64,000 bases of DNA from Mogibacterium sp. Lineage in GTDB: Bacteria > Bacillota > Clostridia > Peptostreptococcales > Anaerovoracaceae. Shown one piece after another: positions 18,802 through 28,242 of this stretch. A program made the position numbers and the translations under genes. The stretch spans positions 1 to 64,000 of the forward strand of contig JAFWGQ010000058.1 of NCBI GenBank assembly GCA_017512365.1, read 5' to 3'. Within the stretch, counting starts at the first letter, position 1, and the number at the start of each line of letters is the position of its first letter. Under the pieces are notes generated by a model. That model was given only the letters and a program-made list of their open reading frames with translations, did not search any database and was not told where the DNA came from.

Positions 18802-19167
18802 ATGGCAGAGAAAAGCAGAAATGACAGAAGACTCAAGAGACATGCAAGAGTACGCAAGAACGTTTTCGGAACTCCTGAGAAGCCAAGAATGTGCGTGTTC
18901 AGATCGAACGCAAACATCTCGGTACAGATCATCGATGATGTGAACGGAAAGACTCTTTGCAGCGCTTCGTCGCTCGACAAGGATCTCAAGAAGGGCATCA
19001 AGTACGGCGGCAACAAGGAAGCTGCTGCGGCGGTCGGAAAGGCTATCGGAGAAAAAGCTGTTAAGGCTGGCATCAAGGAAGTATGCTTCGACAGAGGCGG
19101 ATACCTCTTCCACGGCAGAGTCAAGGAACTCGCAGATGCAGCGCGCGAAGCCGGATTGGAATTCTAA
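18802..19167 (+). CDS. rplR: 50S ribosomal protein L18
   Basis: 121 aa, [20 protein letters not shown] then [18 protein letters not shown]. Binds 5S rRNA with L5. AAAGGAGG RBS, 16 bases after rplF. Confidence 0.98.
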   Translation: MAEKSRNDRRLKRHARVRKNVFGTPEKPRMCVFRSNANISVQIIDDVNGKTLCSASSLDKDLKKGIKYGGNKEAAAAVGKAIGEKAVKAGIKEVCFDRGGYLFHGRVKELADAAREAGLEF

Positions 19168-19181
19168 GGGAGGATACGTAA

Positions 19182-19685
19182 ATGCAGAGTAAAGTAGACG
19201 CATCCAAGCTCGAACTTACAGAAGAGATCGTAGATATCAGACGTGTTGCCAAGACAGTAAAGGGCGGACGCAACATGAGATTCTCCGTCACGGTAGTTGT
19301 CGGAGACGGCGAGGGCCACGTAGGAATGGGCCTCGGCAAGGCTATCGAGATCCCTGAAGCTGTAAGAAAAGCTACAGAAGATGCCAAGAAGAAATTGATA
19401 TACGTGCCTACAGTGGGAACGACAGTTCCTCACGAGACAGTAGGCGAGTTCGGAGCGGGCAAGGTCCTCATCATGCCTTCGGCAAAGGGTACAGGCGTTA
19501 TCGCGGGTTCATCCGTACGTACAGTGCTCGAGGCTGCGGGAATCAAGGACGTAAGAGCCAAATCGCTCGGAACGAGCAACACCGGCAACATGGCCAGAGC
19601 GACTATGGAGGGCCTCAAGAACCTGACGACCGTCGAGGAAGTCGCGAAGCGCCGTGGAAAGACACCGGAAGAGATCATCGGATAG
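19182..19685 (+). CDS. rpsE: 30S ribosomal protein S5
   Basis: 167 aa with double-stranded-RNA-binding-like N-terminal [20 protein letters not shown] and C-terminal [16 protein letters not shown]. Contributes to decoding fidelity and mRNA entry. Confidence 0.98.
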   Translation: MQSKVDASKLELTEEIVDIRRVAKTVKGGRNMRFSVTVVVGDGEGHVGMGLGKAIEIPEAVRKATEDAKKKLIYVPTVGTTVPHETVGEFGAGKVLIMPSAKGTGVIAGSSVRTVLEAAGIKDVRAKSLGTSNTGNMARATMEGLKNLTTVEEVAKRRGKTPEEIIG

Positions 19686-19697
19686 GAGGCAAGGGAA

Positions 19698-19877
19698 ATG
19701 GCAAAACTGAGAATCACATTAGTCAAGAGCCCTATCGCTTGTCAGCCTAAGCAGAAGAAGACCGTCGAGGCTCTGGGACTCAGAAAGCTCCACCACTCGG
19801 TAGAGCTCGAGGACTCCCCTGCAACAAGAGGAGCCATCAACAAGGTTTCGCATCTGCTGAAAGTAGAAGAGCTGTAA
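19698..19877 (+). CDS. rpmD: 50S ribosomal protein L30
   Basis: 59 aa: begins [20 protein letters not shown], contains [15 protein letters not shown] and ends SHLLKVEEL. The length is typical. GATAGGAGG precedes the ATG; it sits between rpsE and rplO as in the standard spc order. Confidence 0.97.
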   Translation: MAKLRITLVKSPIACQPKQKKTVEALGLRKLHHSVELEDSPATRGAINKVSHLLKVEEL

Positions 19878-19891
19878 GGAGGGCAAAGGCC

Positions 19892-20332
19892 ATGAGAATT
19901 CATGAACTGAAAAAGCCTGAGGGCTCCACAAAGGCGCCTAAGAGAGTAGGCCGCGGCCAGGGTACCGGTCAGGGAACGACTGCCGGCAGAGGCATGAACG
20001 GTCAGAACTCCAGAAGCGGCGGCGGAGTAAGACTCGGCTTCGAGGGTGGCCAGATGCCACTCTACAGAAGACTCCCTAAGAGAGGCTTCACAAACAAGTG
20101 GGCAAAGGAATTTGCCGAAGTAAACGTCAAGGATCTCAACAGATTCGAGGACGGTGCAGTAGTTGACCTGAACGCTCTGCTCGAGAAGGGCCTTATCGGA
20201 AAGGCTCTCGACGGAGTAAAGATCCTCGGCAACGGCGAGCTCGAAAAGAAGCTCACTGTCAAGGCTGAGAAGTTCAGCAAGAGCGCTGTCGAAAAGATTG
20301 AAAAGGCAGGCGGAAAGGCAGAGGTCATCTGA
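19892..20332 (+). CDS. rplO: 50S ribosomal protein L15
   Basis: 146 aa, Gly/Arg-rich N-terminal tail ([20 protein letters not shown]) and [18 protein letters not shown]. Stop and secY start overlap by one base (TGATG), so SecY synthesis is coupled. Confidence 0.98.
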   Translation: MRIHELKKPEGSTKAPKRVGRGQGTGQGTTAGRGMNGQNSRSGGGVRLGFEGGQMPLYRRLPKRGFTNKWAKEFAEVNVKDLNRFEDGAVVDLNALLEKGLIGKALDGVKILGNGELEKKLTVKAEKFSKSAVEKIEKAGGKAEVI

Positions 20333-21612
20333 TGGAATTTCTTAAGACATTCTCTAAAGCATGGAAAATACCGGAGATCAGACAAAAGATCATCTTTACA
20401 CTTCTGATGCTGCTGGTATTCAGGATCGGCTCCAATATCCCGGTCCCGGGTATCGATAGAGAGTATCTTGCTCAGATGTTTTCGGGAGACACGGGACTGC
20501 TCGACCTGTTCGATCTGTTCTCCGGCGGCGCGTTCAGTAACTTCACGATATTCGCGCTTTCGATCACGCCGTACATCACGGCGTCGATCATCGTCCAGCT
20601 GCTGACCATCGCGTTCCCGTATTTCGAGAAGCTCGCTCACGAGGGAGCTGAGGGACGCAAGAAGATGGCGACGATCACAAGGTACATGACCGTAGTGCTC
20701 GCCGTCATCCAGGCCATCGGTCTGACCGTAGGTCTGTTCAGAAGGGCGATCATAGACTCGAGTCCGTTCAATACGATCACGATCATCGTCGTACTGACCG
20801 CCGGCACATCCTTCCTGATGTGGCTCGGCGAGCAGATCAACGAATACGGGATCGGAAACGGTATCTCGCTGATAATCTTCGGCGGTATCGTGGCGAGACT
20901 CCCGTCCGCGATCAGAGGCGTAGCGGCGCAGGTCAGAGACGGAGCCGTATCGATGGTAGCGGTCATCGTGCTGGCCATCGCAGCCGTGCTGGTCACGATG
21001 GTGATCATAGAGATGCAGCAGGGCGTCAGAAAGATCCCTGTCCAGTACGCGAAGCGCGTAGTGGGACGCAAGATGTACGGAGGCCAGTCGACTCACATTC
21101 CTATGAAGGTGAACCAGGCAGGCGTTATCCCTATCATCTTCTCGATCTCGCTGCTGCAGTTCCCGCTGACGATCACATACTTCTTCCCGAATTCGTCATT
21201 CACGGATTTTGTGAGCAAGTATCTGTCGCCTTCCGGTAATCCGGGAGTGTGGATCTATGCGGGACTGAACATCGTACTTACAATGTTCTTCACGTATTTC
21301 TACACTGCCATCATGTTCAACCCGGCGGACGTCGCCGACAACATGAGACAGAACGGCGGATTCATCCCGGGCATCAGACCGGGAGCGGCGACCGTGGAAT
21401 ACCTGTCCAGGATAATGAGCAGGCTCTGCTTCGCAGGCGGACTCTTCCTGGCTGCAGTAGCCACGCTCCCTACCATCGTAAGCGTGTTCACACCGTTCAA
21501 CTTCGCGTTCGGCGGTACCTCACTGCTGATCATGGTGGGCGTCGCGCTCGATATCGTACAGCAGCTTGAGAATCAGATGCTGATGAGGAACTATCAGGGC
21601 TTCCTGAAATAA
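20332..21612 (+). CDS. secY: Protein translocase subunit SecY
   Basis: 426 aa, ten membrane segments. The family motifs IPVPGID and GGAFSNFTIFALSITPYITASIIVQL are seen as FRIGSNIPVPGI and the following plug region, and the last cytosolic loop has GIRPG. SecY forms the protein-conducting channel with SecE and SecG. Last gene before element C. Confidence 0.98.
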   Translation: MEFLKTFSKAWKIPEIRQKIIFTLLMLLVFRIGSNIPVPGIDREYLAQMFSGDTGLLDLFDLFSGGAFSNFTIFALSITPYITASIIVQLLTIAFPYFEKLAHEGAEGRKKMATITRYMTVVLAVIQAIGLTVGLFRRAIIDSSPFNTITIIVVLTAGTSFLMWLGEQINEYGIGNGISLIIFGGIVARLPSAIRGVAAQVRDGAVSMVAVIVLAIAAVLVTMVIIEMQQGVRKIPVQYAKRVVGRKMYGGQSTHIPMKVNQAGVIPIIFSISLLQFPLTITYFFPNSSFTDFVSKYLSPSGNPGVWIYAGLNIVLTMFFTYFYTAIMFNPADVADNMRQNGGFIPGIRPGAATVEYLSRIMSRLCFAGGLFLAAVATLPTIVSVFTPFNFAFGGTSLLIMVGVALDIVQQLENQMLMRNYQGFLK

Positions 21613-21624
21613 AGTCACAGGAGA

Positions 21625-21770
21625 GGCGATTGCGTTGAAGCGCGCAGGGACTTTGCGGCAGCCGGCACTTAGCGATTGACGAGTCGAAAGACGAAGTCAG
21701 AGCTTAGTACCGCTGCGTATAGCCGCAACGAGGCGCGAGCCGTGCCCTGCAAGCTATAACGCCAAGCGCC
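21625..21770 (+). ncRNA. Structured intergenic element C (secY-adk gap)
   Basis: Basal helices pair GGCG (21625-21628) with CGCC (21767-21770), GCGTT (21632-21636) with AACGC (21758-21762), and GCAGGG (21644-21649) with CCCTGC (21745-21750), separated by small internal loops. The core repeats element B: TTGCGGC with GCCGCAA, then an inner TTGAC/GTCAG stem enclosing GTC-GAAA-GAC, and a GGC-GCGA-GCC hairpin. Stems differ from B in sequence but keep pairing, while loop segments are identical. This is the second full copy of the element in one operon. Confidence 0.7.
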
Positions 21771-21786
21771 CTGGAAGGAGGACAAA

Positions 21787-22431
21787 GTGAGAGCGGTATT
21801 GCTAGGACCTCCGGGTGCGGGCAAAGGCACCCAGGCGGTAAGACTGGTCGAGAAGTACAATGTACCGCAGATCTCGACCGGAGACATCTTCCGCAGGAAC
21901 ATCAAAGAAGGCACGGAACTCGGAAAGAAGGCTCAGGAGTACATGAACGCCGGTCAGCTCGTACCTGACGAGCTGGTGGTCGACCTGGTAAAGGACAGAC
22001 TCATGCAGGACGACTGCAAAAACGGTTATCTGCTCGACGGGTTCCCGAGGACCATCTATCAGGCTGAACAGCTTGACAGATTCCTCTCAGGACAGGGCCA
22101 GAAGCTCGACGCGGTCATCAACTTCGAGGTAGGCTACGATACGCTTATCGAGAGACTTACCGGACGCAGAGTCTGCAAGGCCTGCGGAGCGGGATTCCAC
22201 GTAAAGAACATGCCGCCTAAGGTCGACGGAGTGTGCGACAGCTGCGGCGGAGAACTCGAGCAGCGCAAGGACGATACCAGAGAGACTGCAGAGAACAGGA
22301 TCTCGGTATACGAGGAGTCGACGGCGCCGCTGATCGGCTACTACAAAGAGACGGGAGCTCTGAAGAACTTCAACGCAGAAAAGGATCCTGACGAGCTTCT
22401 GAAAGAGATCGTTGCTGAGCTGGGAGAATAA
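21787..22431 (+). CDS. adk: Adenylate kinase, zinc-binding lid type
   Basis: 214 aa from a GTG start with GAAGGAGGA upstream. The P-loop GPPGAGKGT is at residues 7-15 and the NMP-binding DGFPRT follows. The lid carries four Cys (C130, C133, C150, C153), the zinc form found in Gram-positives. Catalyses ATP + AMP to 2 ADP. Its position after secY is the standard Bacillota order, but 174 bases of element C intervene. Confidence 0.98.
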   Translation: MRAVLLGPPGAGKGTQAVRLVEKYNVPQISTGDIFRRNIKEGTELGKKAQEYMNAGQLVPDELVVDLVKDRLMQDDCKNGYLLDGFPRTIYQAEQLDRFLSGQGQKLDAVINFEVGYDTLIERLTGRRVCKACGAGFHVKNMPPKVDGVCDSCGGELEQRKDDTRETAENRISVYEESTAPLIGYYKETGALKNFNAEKDPDELLKEIVAELGE

Positions 22432-22436
22432 GCTGC

Positions 22437-23204
22437 ATGATAGTGATCAAGTCAAAACGCGAGATCGAACTTATGAGAGAGCCATGCAAGGTCACGGCGC
22501 AGCTGCTGAAGGACCTTGAGGCGTACATCGAACCCGGAAGGACGACGATGGACATCAGCGAGTTCGTCGAGAAGCGTATAGAGAGTCATGGCATGACACC
22601 GACATTCAAGGGCTACGGCGGATTCCCCGCTGCAGCCTGCGTGTCAGTCAACGAAGAAGTCATACACGGCATACCTTCGAAGGCAAGAGTACTGAAGGAA
22701 GGCGACATAGTGAGCATCGACGTGGGTGCGACCTGTAAGGGCTATAACAGCGACGCGGCGCGCACATATCCCGTCGGAGCCATAAGCGCCGAGGATCAGA
22801 AGCTCATCGATGTCACAAGGCAGAGCTTCTTCGAAGGCATCAAATACGCGATGGAAGGCTACAGGATCGGAGACATCGGGCACGCGGTGCAGCAGTATGC
22901 CGAGGGCTTCGGGATGGGAGTCATCAGAGACTACACCGGCCACGGCACGGGCACCAGGCTCCACGAAGATCCGTTCATACCTAACTACGGCAAGGCCGGA
23001 AAGGGCGCGAGGATCGAAAGAAACATGACGCTTGCGATCGAGCCGATGATAGCGCTCGGCACATACGAGGTGAGAGTGCTCGGAAACGAATGGACCGTGG
23101 TGACCATCGACGGAAAAAAGGCCGCTCATTATGAGAACACAGTCCTTGTGACTGACGGCGAACCCGAGATACTGACTCTGTTACAGGAGGAGACAAATGG
23201 CTAA
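22437..23204 (+). CDS. map: Methionine aminopeptidase type I
   Basis: 255 aa. Metal ligands are D95 and D106, H169 in YTGHGTG, E202 in AIEPM and E233 in HYENTVLV. It removes initiator Met from new proteins. The gene lacks the N-terminal SEC-C extension seen in some relatives. The 3' end overlaps infA by 8 bases. Confidence 0.98.
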   Translation: MIVIKSKREIELMREPCKVTAQLLKDLEAYIEPGRTTMDISEFVEKRIESHGMTPTFKGYGGFPAAACVSVNEEVIHGIPSKARVLKEGDIVSIDVGATCKGYNSDAARTYPVGAISAEDQKLIDVTRQSFFEGIKYAMEGYRIGDIGHAVQQYAEGFGMGVIRDYTGHGTGTRLHEDPFIPNYGKAGKGARIERNMTLAIEPMIALGTYEVRVLGNEWTVVTIDGKKAAHYENTVLVTDGEPEILTLLQEETNG

Positions 23205-23415
23205 GAACAATACAATAGAGGCAATGGGCACCGTAGTCGATGCGCAGCCGAATGCAATGTTCAAGGTAAGGCTCGACAACGACTTCGAGATACTCGCTCA
23301 TATTTCAGGCAAGATCAGAATGAACTACATCCGCATACTGCCGGGAGACAGGGTCAAGGTGGAGCTTTCACCTTACGATCTGACTCGCGGAAGGATCACA
23401 TGGAGGGAGAAATAA
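23197..23415 (+). CDS. infA: Translation initiation factor IF-1
   Basis: 72 aa S1-like OB fold, with [38 protein letters not shown] and [21 protein letters not shown]. The ATG lies inside the end of map with GGAGGAG upstream. Confidence 0.98.
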   Translation: MAKNNTIEAMGTVVDAQPNAMFKVRLDNDFEILAHISGKIRMNYIRILPGDRVKVELSPYDLTRGRITWREK

Positions 23416-23481
23416 TGGTTCCTCCGGATCGTACACCGTTGGCGTAAGGTCGGAACCATTGATCTCCGGGGGCTTGGCCCC
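23414..23481 (+). other. Two intercistronic hairpins between infA and rpmJ
   Basis: AATGGTTCC (23414-23422, overlapping the infA stop) pairs perfectly with GGAACCATT (23452-23460). A second hairpin GGGGC-TTG-GCCCC (23469-23481) follows, then CTTCGAT rather than a T-run, so a terminator is unlikely. They may protect or punctuate the mRNA. They do not share sequence with elements A-C. Confidence 0.6.
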
Positions 23482-23516
23482 TTCGATAGAATCATGAAAG
23501 TACAGGAGGTACTGAT

Positions 23517-23630
23517 ATGAAAGTAAGGGCTTCGGTAAAACCGATGTGCGACAAGTGCAAGATCATCAAGAGACACGGACGTGTGATGGTCATTTGCGAA
23601 AACCCAAAGCACAAACAGCGTCAGGGATAA
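23517..23630 (+). CDS. rpmJ: 50S ribosomal protein L36
   Basis: 37 aa with zinc ligands C11, C14, C27 and H32 ([24 protein letters not shown]). RBS CAGGAGG upstream. The zinc-type L36 agrees with the zinc-type S14. Confidence 0.97.
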   Translation: MKVRASVKPMCDKCKIIKRHGRVMVICENPKHKQRQG

Positions 23631-23893
23631 TCAATATCCTCAGGAAACGTTCGCATCGCACTCATGATGCGCTGCGTTTCGAAAAAAGTACAATAAAAAG
23701 CATTGCAAAAATGCTACTATTAAGCGTTCGCGCGTAACCCAAGGTTTAAGTATGCCTTGGGCGTTCGCACGCTGACAGACACTGTTGATAAGCCCTGCAG
23801 GACCGGGATTGCAGAACAAGGCTTAAAAGTACATGGAACACCCGTCTGTATCGCCCCCGGGAAGGCGACGGAAGATGGGAAAGGAGGAAAAAC
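23631..23893 (+). promoter_or_regulatory. Structured leader between rpmJ and rpsM
   Basis: 263 bases without a gene but with several stems: AACG-x2-CGCATC with GATGCG-x3-CGTT near 23645-23680; AGCAT/ATGCT near 23700-23715; CCCAAGG/CCTTGGG near 23738-23761, flanked by two GCGTTCGC copies; and AAGCC...GGCTT enclosing CTGCA/TGCAG near 23790-23824. No clear promoter pair was found. A ribosomal-protein-binding leader for the alpha operon is plausible but unproven. Confidence 0.5.
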
Positions 23894-24259
23894 ATGGCAA
23901 GAATTGCCGGAGTGGACCTGCCTAGAGACAAGAGGATCGAATACGGTCTGACATACATCTACGGTATCGGTCTCACTACATCCAGAGAGATCCTCGCAAA
24001 GGCGGGGGTGGATCCTGACATCAGAGTCAGAGATCTGACAGAAGAAGACGCCGGTAAGATCAGAAGAGTCATCGATGCTGACTACATGGTAGAGGGTGAC
24101 CTCAGAAGAGAGGTTTCTCTTAACATCAAGAGACTCATGGAGATCGGATCCTACAGAGGCATCAGACACAGAAGAGGACTCCCTGTAAGGGGTCAGAAGA
24201 CGAAGACGAACGCAAGGACCCGCAAGGGACCGAAGCGCCTCGCCGGAAAGAAGAAATAA
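23894..24259 (+). CDS. rpsM: 30S ribosomal protein S13
   Basis: 121 aa, [20 protein letters not shown] and the basic tail [17 protein letters not shown]. Contacts P-site tRNA and L5. AAAGGAGG RBS. First gene of the alpha block. Confidence 0.98.
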   Translation: MARIAGVDLPRDKRIEYGLTYIYGIGLTTSREILAKAGVDPDIRVRDLTEEDAGKIRRVIDADYMVEGDLRREVSLNIKRLMEIGSYRGIRHRRGLPVRGQKTKTNARTRKGPKRLAGKKK

Positions 24260-24278
24260 GGGGAAGGAGGTATAAGTT

Positions 24279-24674
24279 ATGGCAGCTGTTAAAAAGACAG
24301 TACGTAAGAAGAAAAGAGAACGCAAGAACGTTGAACGTGGCCAGGCTCATATCCAGTCCACCTTCAACAACACGCTGATCACACTGACCGACATGGACGG
24401 AAACGCACTCAGCTGGTCCAGCGCCGGATCGAACGGATTCAGAGGCTCCCGTAAGAGCACACCGTTCGCGGCAGCGGAAGCAGCTACAGTAGCGGCAAAG
24501 GCGGCCATGGAGCACGGTCTCAAGACTGTAGAAGTCTACGTCAAGGGACCTGGATCCGGAAGAGATTCCGCAGTCAGAGCACTTGAGACTGCAGGCCTCA
24601 AGGTAACCATGATCAAGGACATCACACCGATCCCTCACAATGGTTGCCGTCCGCCTAAGAAGAGAAGAGTCTAA
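24279..24674 (+). CDS. rpsK: 30S ribosomal protein S11
   Basis: 131 aa, ends [18 protein letters not shown], the universally conserved C-terminus; [19 protein letters not shown] near the start. Located on the 30S platform. Confidence 0.98.
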   Translation: MAAVKKTVRKKKRERKNVERGQAHIQSTFNNTLITLTDMDGNALSWSSAGSNGFRGSRKSTPFAAAEAATVAAKAAMEHGLKTVEVYVKGPGSGRDSAVRALETAGLKVTMIKDITPIPHNGCRPPKKRRV

Positions 24675-24696
24675 TCGGGAAGGAGGAGCAAGATAT

Positions 24697-25284
24697 ATGT
24701 CAAGAGACAGAGGACCTGTACTGAAGAGAGCAAGAGCTCTGGGCATCGAGCCTCAGTACCTGGGTGTAAATAAGAAATCCAAAAGACATGGCGCAGTCAG
24801 ACGCCGCAAGAAGAGCGAATACGGGATCCAGCTGACCGAGAAGCAGAAGGTAAGATTCACTTACGGACTCAGCGAGACCCAGTTCCGTAACCTGTTCGAC
24901 AAGGCATCGAAGAGAAAAGGCGGAGCCGGTGAGAACCTCCTCATCATGCTCGAAAGCAGACTCGACAATGTCGTATTCAGAATGGGATTCGCGGCAACAA
25001 GAAGAGAAGCCAGACAGCTGGTGAACCACGGTCATTTCCTTGTAAACGGCAAGAAGGCAGACATCCCTTCAATGGAGCTCAAGGCCGGTGACGTCGTATC
25101 CGTCAAGGAAAAGTCGCAGTCATCCCCTAAGTTCACAGAGCTCAGGGAAATGATCATCACTACTCCTGCCTGGATCGACCTTAATCTCGACAAGTTCGAG
25201 GGCAAGATTACCAGAACTCCTGAGAGAGAGGACGTTGACCTTCCTATCGAAGAGCACTACATCGTAGAGTTCTACTCGAGATAG
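24697..25284 (+). CDS. rpsD: 30S ribosomal protein S4
   Basis: 195 aa. The ATG at 24697 follows AAGGAGGAG. Begins SRDRGPVLKRARALGI and contains the S4 RNA-binding motif LESRLDNVVFRMGFA with ARQLVNHGHFLVNG. The N-terminus lacks the zinc-binding Cys of the other S4 class. S4 nucleates 30S assembly. Confidence 0.98.
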   Translation: MSRDRGPVLKRARALGIEPQYLGVNKKSKRHGAVRRRKKSEYGIQLTEKQKVRFTYGLSETQFRNLFDKASKRKGGAGENLLIMLESRLDNVVFRMGFAATRREARQLVNHGHFLVNGKKADIPSMELKAGDVVSVKEKSQSSPKFTELREMIITTPAWIDLNLDKFEGKITRTPEREDVDLPIEEHYIVEFYSR

Positions 25285-25350
25285 CAATCTGAGCCGGCAT
25301 GAGTCCGGCGAAGGAAAGTCGTTTCAACTGAATATAGCAGGAGGAAGAGA

Positions 25351-26298
25351 ATGATCGAAATTATTAAGCCAACAATTACCAAGGAAGTTGATGACAACGG
25401 TCGTTATGGTAAATTTGTGATCGAACCTCTTGAGAGGGGCTATGGAACAACTCTCGGAAACTGCATGAGAAGAGTGCTTCTCAGCTCTCTCCCGGGCGCG
25501 GCGATCACAAGCGTCAAGATCGACGGGATCCTTCATGAATTCTCGACGATCCCGGGCGTCAAGGAAGATGTCACAGAGATCATCCTTAACCTCAAGAGAC
25601 TCGCGGTCAAGGTAGACGGAGATGAGGACAGAAGAGCCATCATCAACGCTGTCGGACCTTGTGAAGTCACGGCAAAGGATATCCTCGTTGATGCGGATAC
25701 CGAGATCTTCAATCCGGGTCTGCACATCGCTACACTTGCCGACAACGCAACGCTGGTAATGGAGATGAACATCGCAACGGGCAAGGGCTACGTTCCTGCA
25801 GAGCAGAACAAGACGCCTGAGACTCCGATCGCGGTGATCCCTGTGGACTCCATCTTCACACCGGTCAAGAAAGTCAACTTTACGGTTGAGAACACAAGAG
25901 TAGGTCAGGTCACGGACTTTGACAGGCTCATTATCGAGATCTGGACAGATGGTTCGATCACACCTGAAGAGGGCGTATCGATCGGAGCCAAGATCATTCA
26001 GGAGCACCTTGAGCTGTTCATCGGCCTCGGTGCTGAAGTCAGCGACATGAAGTTCATGATCGAAAAGGACGAGGACCGCAAGGAAAAGGCGCTCGTCATG
26101 GCGATCGAGGAACTCGAGCTGTCCGTACGTTCATTCAACTGCCTGAAGAGAGCTTCCATCAACACTGTTGAGGAGCTGACTCAGAAGACAGAGGAAGACA
26201 TGATGAAGGTAAGGAACCTCGGCATGAAGTCGCTGGTAGAAGTTAAAAACAAACTCGCTGAGCTGGGTCTTTCCCTCAAGCCGAGCGATGAAGAGTAA
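25351..26298 (+). CDS. rpoA: RNA polymerase subunit alpha
   Basis: 315 aa. N-terminal dimerisation domain ([25 protein letters not shown]) and C-terminal domain with [21 protein letters not shown] and the closing [16 protein letters not shown]. The 66-base gap upstream holds a small GCCGG/CCGGC hairpin. AGGAGGA precedes the ATG. Confidence 0.98.
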   Translation: MIEIIKPTITKEVDDNGRYGKFVIEPLERGYGTTLGNCMRRVLLSSLPGAAITSVKIDGILHEFSTIPGVKEDVTEIILNLKRLAVKVDGDEDRRAIINAVGPCEVTAKDILVDADTEIFNPGLHIATLADNATLVMEMNIATGKGYVPAEQNKTPETPIAVIPVDSIFTPVKKVNFTVENTRVGQVTDFDRLIIEIWTDGSITPEEGVSIGAKIIQEHLELFIGLGAEVSDMKFMIEKDEDRKEKALVMAIEELELSVRSFNCLKRASINTVEELTQKTEEDMMKVRNLGMKSLVEVKNKLAELGLSLKPSDEE

Positions 26299-26315
26299 TC
26301 GAAAGGAGCATATCG

Positions 26316-26657
26316 ATGAAGGGTTATAAGAAGCTGGGCAGAAATTCTGCACACAGAAAATCCATGCTGAGAAACCTCGTCACCGATCTTTTCAGAGAAG
26401 GCAGGATCACAACAACTGACATGAGAGCCAAGGAAGCCGGACGTCAGGCAGAGAAGCTCATCACTATCGCAAAGAAGGGCGACCTTCACGCGAGAAGACA
26501 GTGCCTCGAGTATCTGTTCGATGAGGATGTTGTGACAAAACTCTTCGATGAGATCGCTCCGGGCTATGAGGGCCGCAACGGCGGATACACAAGGATCCTC
26601 AAGCTCGGACCTAGACAGGGTGACAACGCTGAAGTTGTATATCTCGAGCTGGTCTAG
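26316..26657 (+). CDS. rplQ: 50S ribosomal protein L17
   Basis: 113 aa, [20 protein letters not shown] and [22 protein letters not shown]. Last gene of the cluster; a strong terminator follows within 20 bases. Confidence 0.98.
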   Translation: MKGYKKLGRNSAHRKSMLRNLVTDLFREGRITTTDMRAKEAGRQAEKLITIAKKGDLHARRQCLEYLFDEDVVTKLFDEIAPGYEGRNGGYTRILKLGPRQGDNAEVVYLELV

Positions 26658-26672
26658 TAAAAACACCAATCA

Positions 26673-26705
26673 AAAACCGCGCCGGATCAGCGGCGTGGTT
26701 TTTTG
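26673..26705 (+). terminator. Rho-independent terminator of the S10-spc-alpha cluster
   Basis: AAACCGCGCCG and CGGCGTGGTT pair around GATCAG, followed by TTTTTTG. It ends the ribosomal cluster before the ATP synthase operon. Confidence 0.93.
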
Positions 26706-26821
26706 TGCAATAAACGGGAATTGACCAATAATGAGGTCTATGAATTCGATGTGTAAAGTGATACAATCTTCGGAGTGATTTGAAAGGGCAGGCGCATCGT
26801 CTGCCAAAGGAGCCAATGCTT

Positions 26822-27724
26822 ATGACAAAACAGGAAAGGAAAAAGGCGATACTGTTCTTCACGGTGGTCGCGGCGGTCCTGATGATCGCGGCGATACTGG
26901 TCGGCAGCGTCGAAAAAAAGGAGACCATACAGGACGTCATGAGAGACGCTGTCCTGCATGACATGAACAAGGTCAGCCTTTTCGGCATAATGGACGTCAA
27001 TCCGGGGCTGATCGCGGGCATCATAGTATCGTGCATGCTCATAGTCTTCGCCCTGATCTGCCGCATCTTCGTCATACCGAAGTTCACGACCGTGCCGGGC
27101 AAGTTCCAGTCCGTTCTCGAGACGGCGGTGGGCATCTTCGACAACATGGCGAAGGGCAACTCGAAGATCAACGGCTTCCTCGGGGCGTACATATTCGCGG
27201 CCGGCGCCTACATCTTCACGGGAACTCTCTTTGAACTCTTCGGATTCCAGGTGATCACTACGGAGGGCACATCCATATCGCTTCCGGCGCCGTGCTCGGA
27301 CATCAACGGGGCGATCATGATGGGCTGCCTCTCGTATCTGGTCATAATGTCCGGAGGCATTGCGGGCAACGGCATCAGGGGGATAGGAGAGACCCTCAAG
27401 GAATACTCGCTCCCTATATCCATGAGCTTCCGACTTTTCGGAGCCCTGCTCTCGGGAGCCCTCGTGACCGAGCTCGTGTACTACTACACATCGCTCAGCT
27501 ATGTGCTGCCGGTGCTGGTGGGAGTGCTGTTCACACTGCTCCACGCACTCATACAGGCGTACGTGCTGACCATGCTTACATCCCTCTTCTACGGAAAGGT
27601 ATCGGACAACACGCCTAAGCCGGAGAAGGAAAAGAGCCCGAAGACGGCAAAGACGGCAAAGAAGCCGCCTTCAAAACCTCACAGAAAACGCACCACGGTC
27701 GTCGGAAGACACAGAGCGGCCTAG
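26822..27724 (+). CDS. atpB: F-type ATP synthase subunit a
   Basis: 300 aa, about six hydrophobic segments. The functional Arg (about R204) lies in SMSFRLFGALLSGALV, which corresponds to the family's S-x-x-x-RLFGN motif. The N-terminal part, including SVEKKETIQDVMRD, is poorly conserved, and a basic Lys/Pro-rich cytosolic tail of about 40 residues ends the chain. ATG 26822 is chosen with AAAGGAG at 26806-26812; ATG 26816 is too close. First gene of the operon; no atpI precedes it. Confidence 0.93.
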   Translation: MTKQERKKAILFFTVVAAVLMIAAILVGSVEKKETIQDVMRDAVLHDMNKVSLFGIMDVNPGLIAGIIVSCMLIVFALICRIFVIPKFTTVPGKFQSVLETAVGIFDNMAKGNSKINGFLGAYIFAAGAYIFTGTLFELFGFQVITTEGTSISLPAPCSDINGAIMMGCLSYLVIMSGGIAGNGIRGIGETLKEYSLPISMSFRLFGALLSGALVTELVYYYTSLSYVLPVLVGVLFTLLHALIQAYVLTMLTSLFYGKVSDNTPKPEKEKSPKTAKTAKKPPSKPHRKRTTVVGRHRAA

Positions 27725-27745
27725 AGACATAAATAAGTCAGAACT

Positions 27746-27767
27746 GTCATCCCGAACGAAGGATGAC
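27746..27767 (+). other. Intercistronic hairpin between atpB and atpE
   Basis: GTCATCC (27746-27752) pairs with GGATGAC (27761-27767) about 25 bases before the atpE start, with AAAGGAG between. A stem here could shield mRNA or help raise atpE output, which is needed for the many c subunits (inference). Confidence 0.6.
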
Positions 27768-27791
27768 TGAATGTAATAAAGGAGAACTGAA

Positions 27792-28211
27792 ATGCTTAAT
27801 CTCAATGTCAAGAAACTTACAAGGATCGCCATAGTGCTCGGAGCCATCATCCTCATCATGGGCACCATCGCAACCATCGGAGCTTTCGCCGACAGCAGCG
27901 TAGCAGATAACGGCGGCGCCGCTGTGACCGCTCAGGATTCAGGCGACGGATACATCGCCGAAGCCCAGGGCGACGCTGCGGACAACACCACGGGCCTCAA
28001 GGCCATCGCGGCCGGCATCGCCATCGGACTCGCGTCCTGCGGCGGCGGCATCGGCATGGGCATATCCGGAGGCAAGGCCGCCGAGGGCATATCAAGGCAG
28101 CCTGAGGCAGACGGCAAGATAAGGACGAGCTTCATGCTGGGACTTGTATTCATCGAGACGGCTATCATTTACGCCCTGCTCGTTGTAATACTGATCATAT
28201 TCGTGCTCTAG
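27792..28211 (+). CDS. atpE: F-type ATP synthase subunit c with N-terminal signal-like extension
   Basis: 139 aa, against a usual 70-90. Residues 68-139 are a normal two-helix c subunit: Gly-rich helix 1 ([16 protein letters not shown]), polar loop RQPE (102-105) and helix 2 with carboxylate E122 in FIETAIIY. Residues 1-33 form a hydrophobic segment ending AFA, like a signal peptide. Residues 34-67 are an acidic, polar linker. If cleaved after A33, or lower down, a mature c subunit results. For ion choice, E122-T123 and Y127 match Na+-type c subunits, but the helix-1 Gln of the Na+ site is Met89, so coupling ion is ambiguous. Confidence 0.93.
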   Translation: MLNLNVKKLTRIAIVLGAIILIMGTIATIGAFADSSVADNGGAAVTAQDSGDGYIAEAQGDAADNTTGLKAIAAGIAIGLASCGGGIGMGISGGKAAEGISRQPEADGKIRTSFMLGLVFIETAIIYALLVVILIIFVL

Positions 28212-28242
28212 GCGTGATCGAAAGGAAAGAAGGCATAAGCAC

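Noticed and set aside
20062..21096. 344-residue open frame on the minus strand
   Set aside because: Antisense to rplO and secY, composed largely of Asp, Arg and His; no start signal.
23690..23722. Promoter inside the rpmJ-rpsM gap
   Set aside because: TTGCAA and TACTAT are present but only 5 bases apart; no correctly spaced pair was found.
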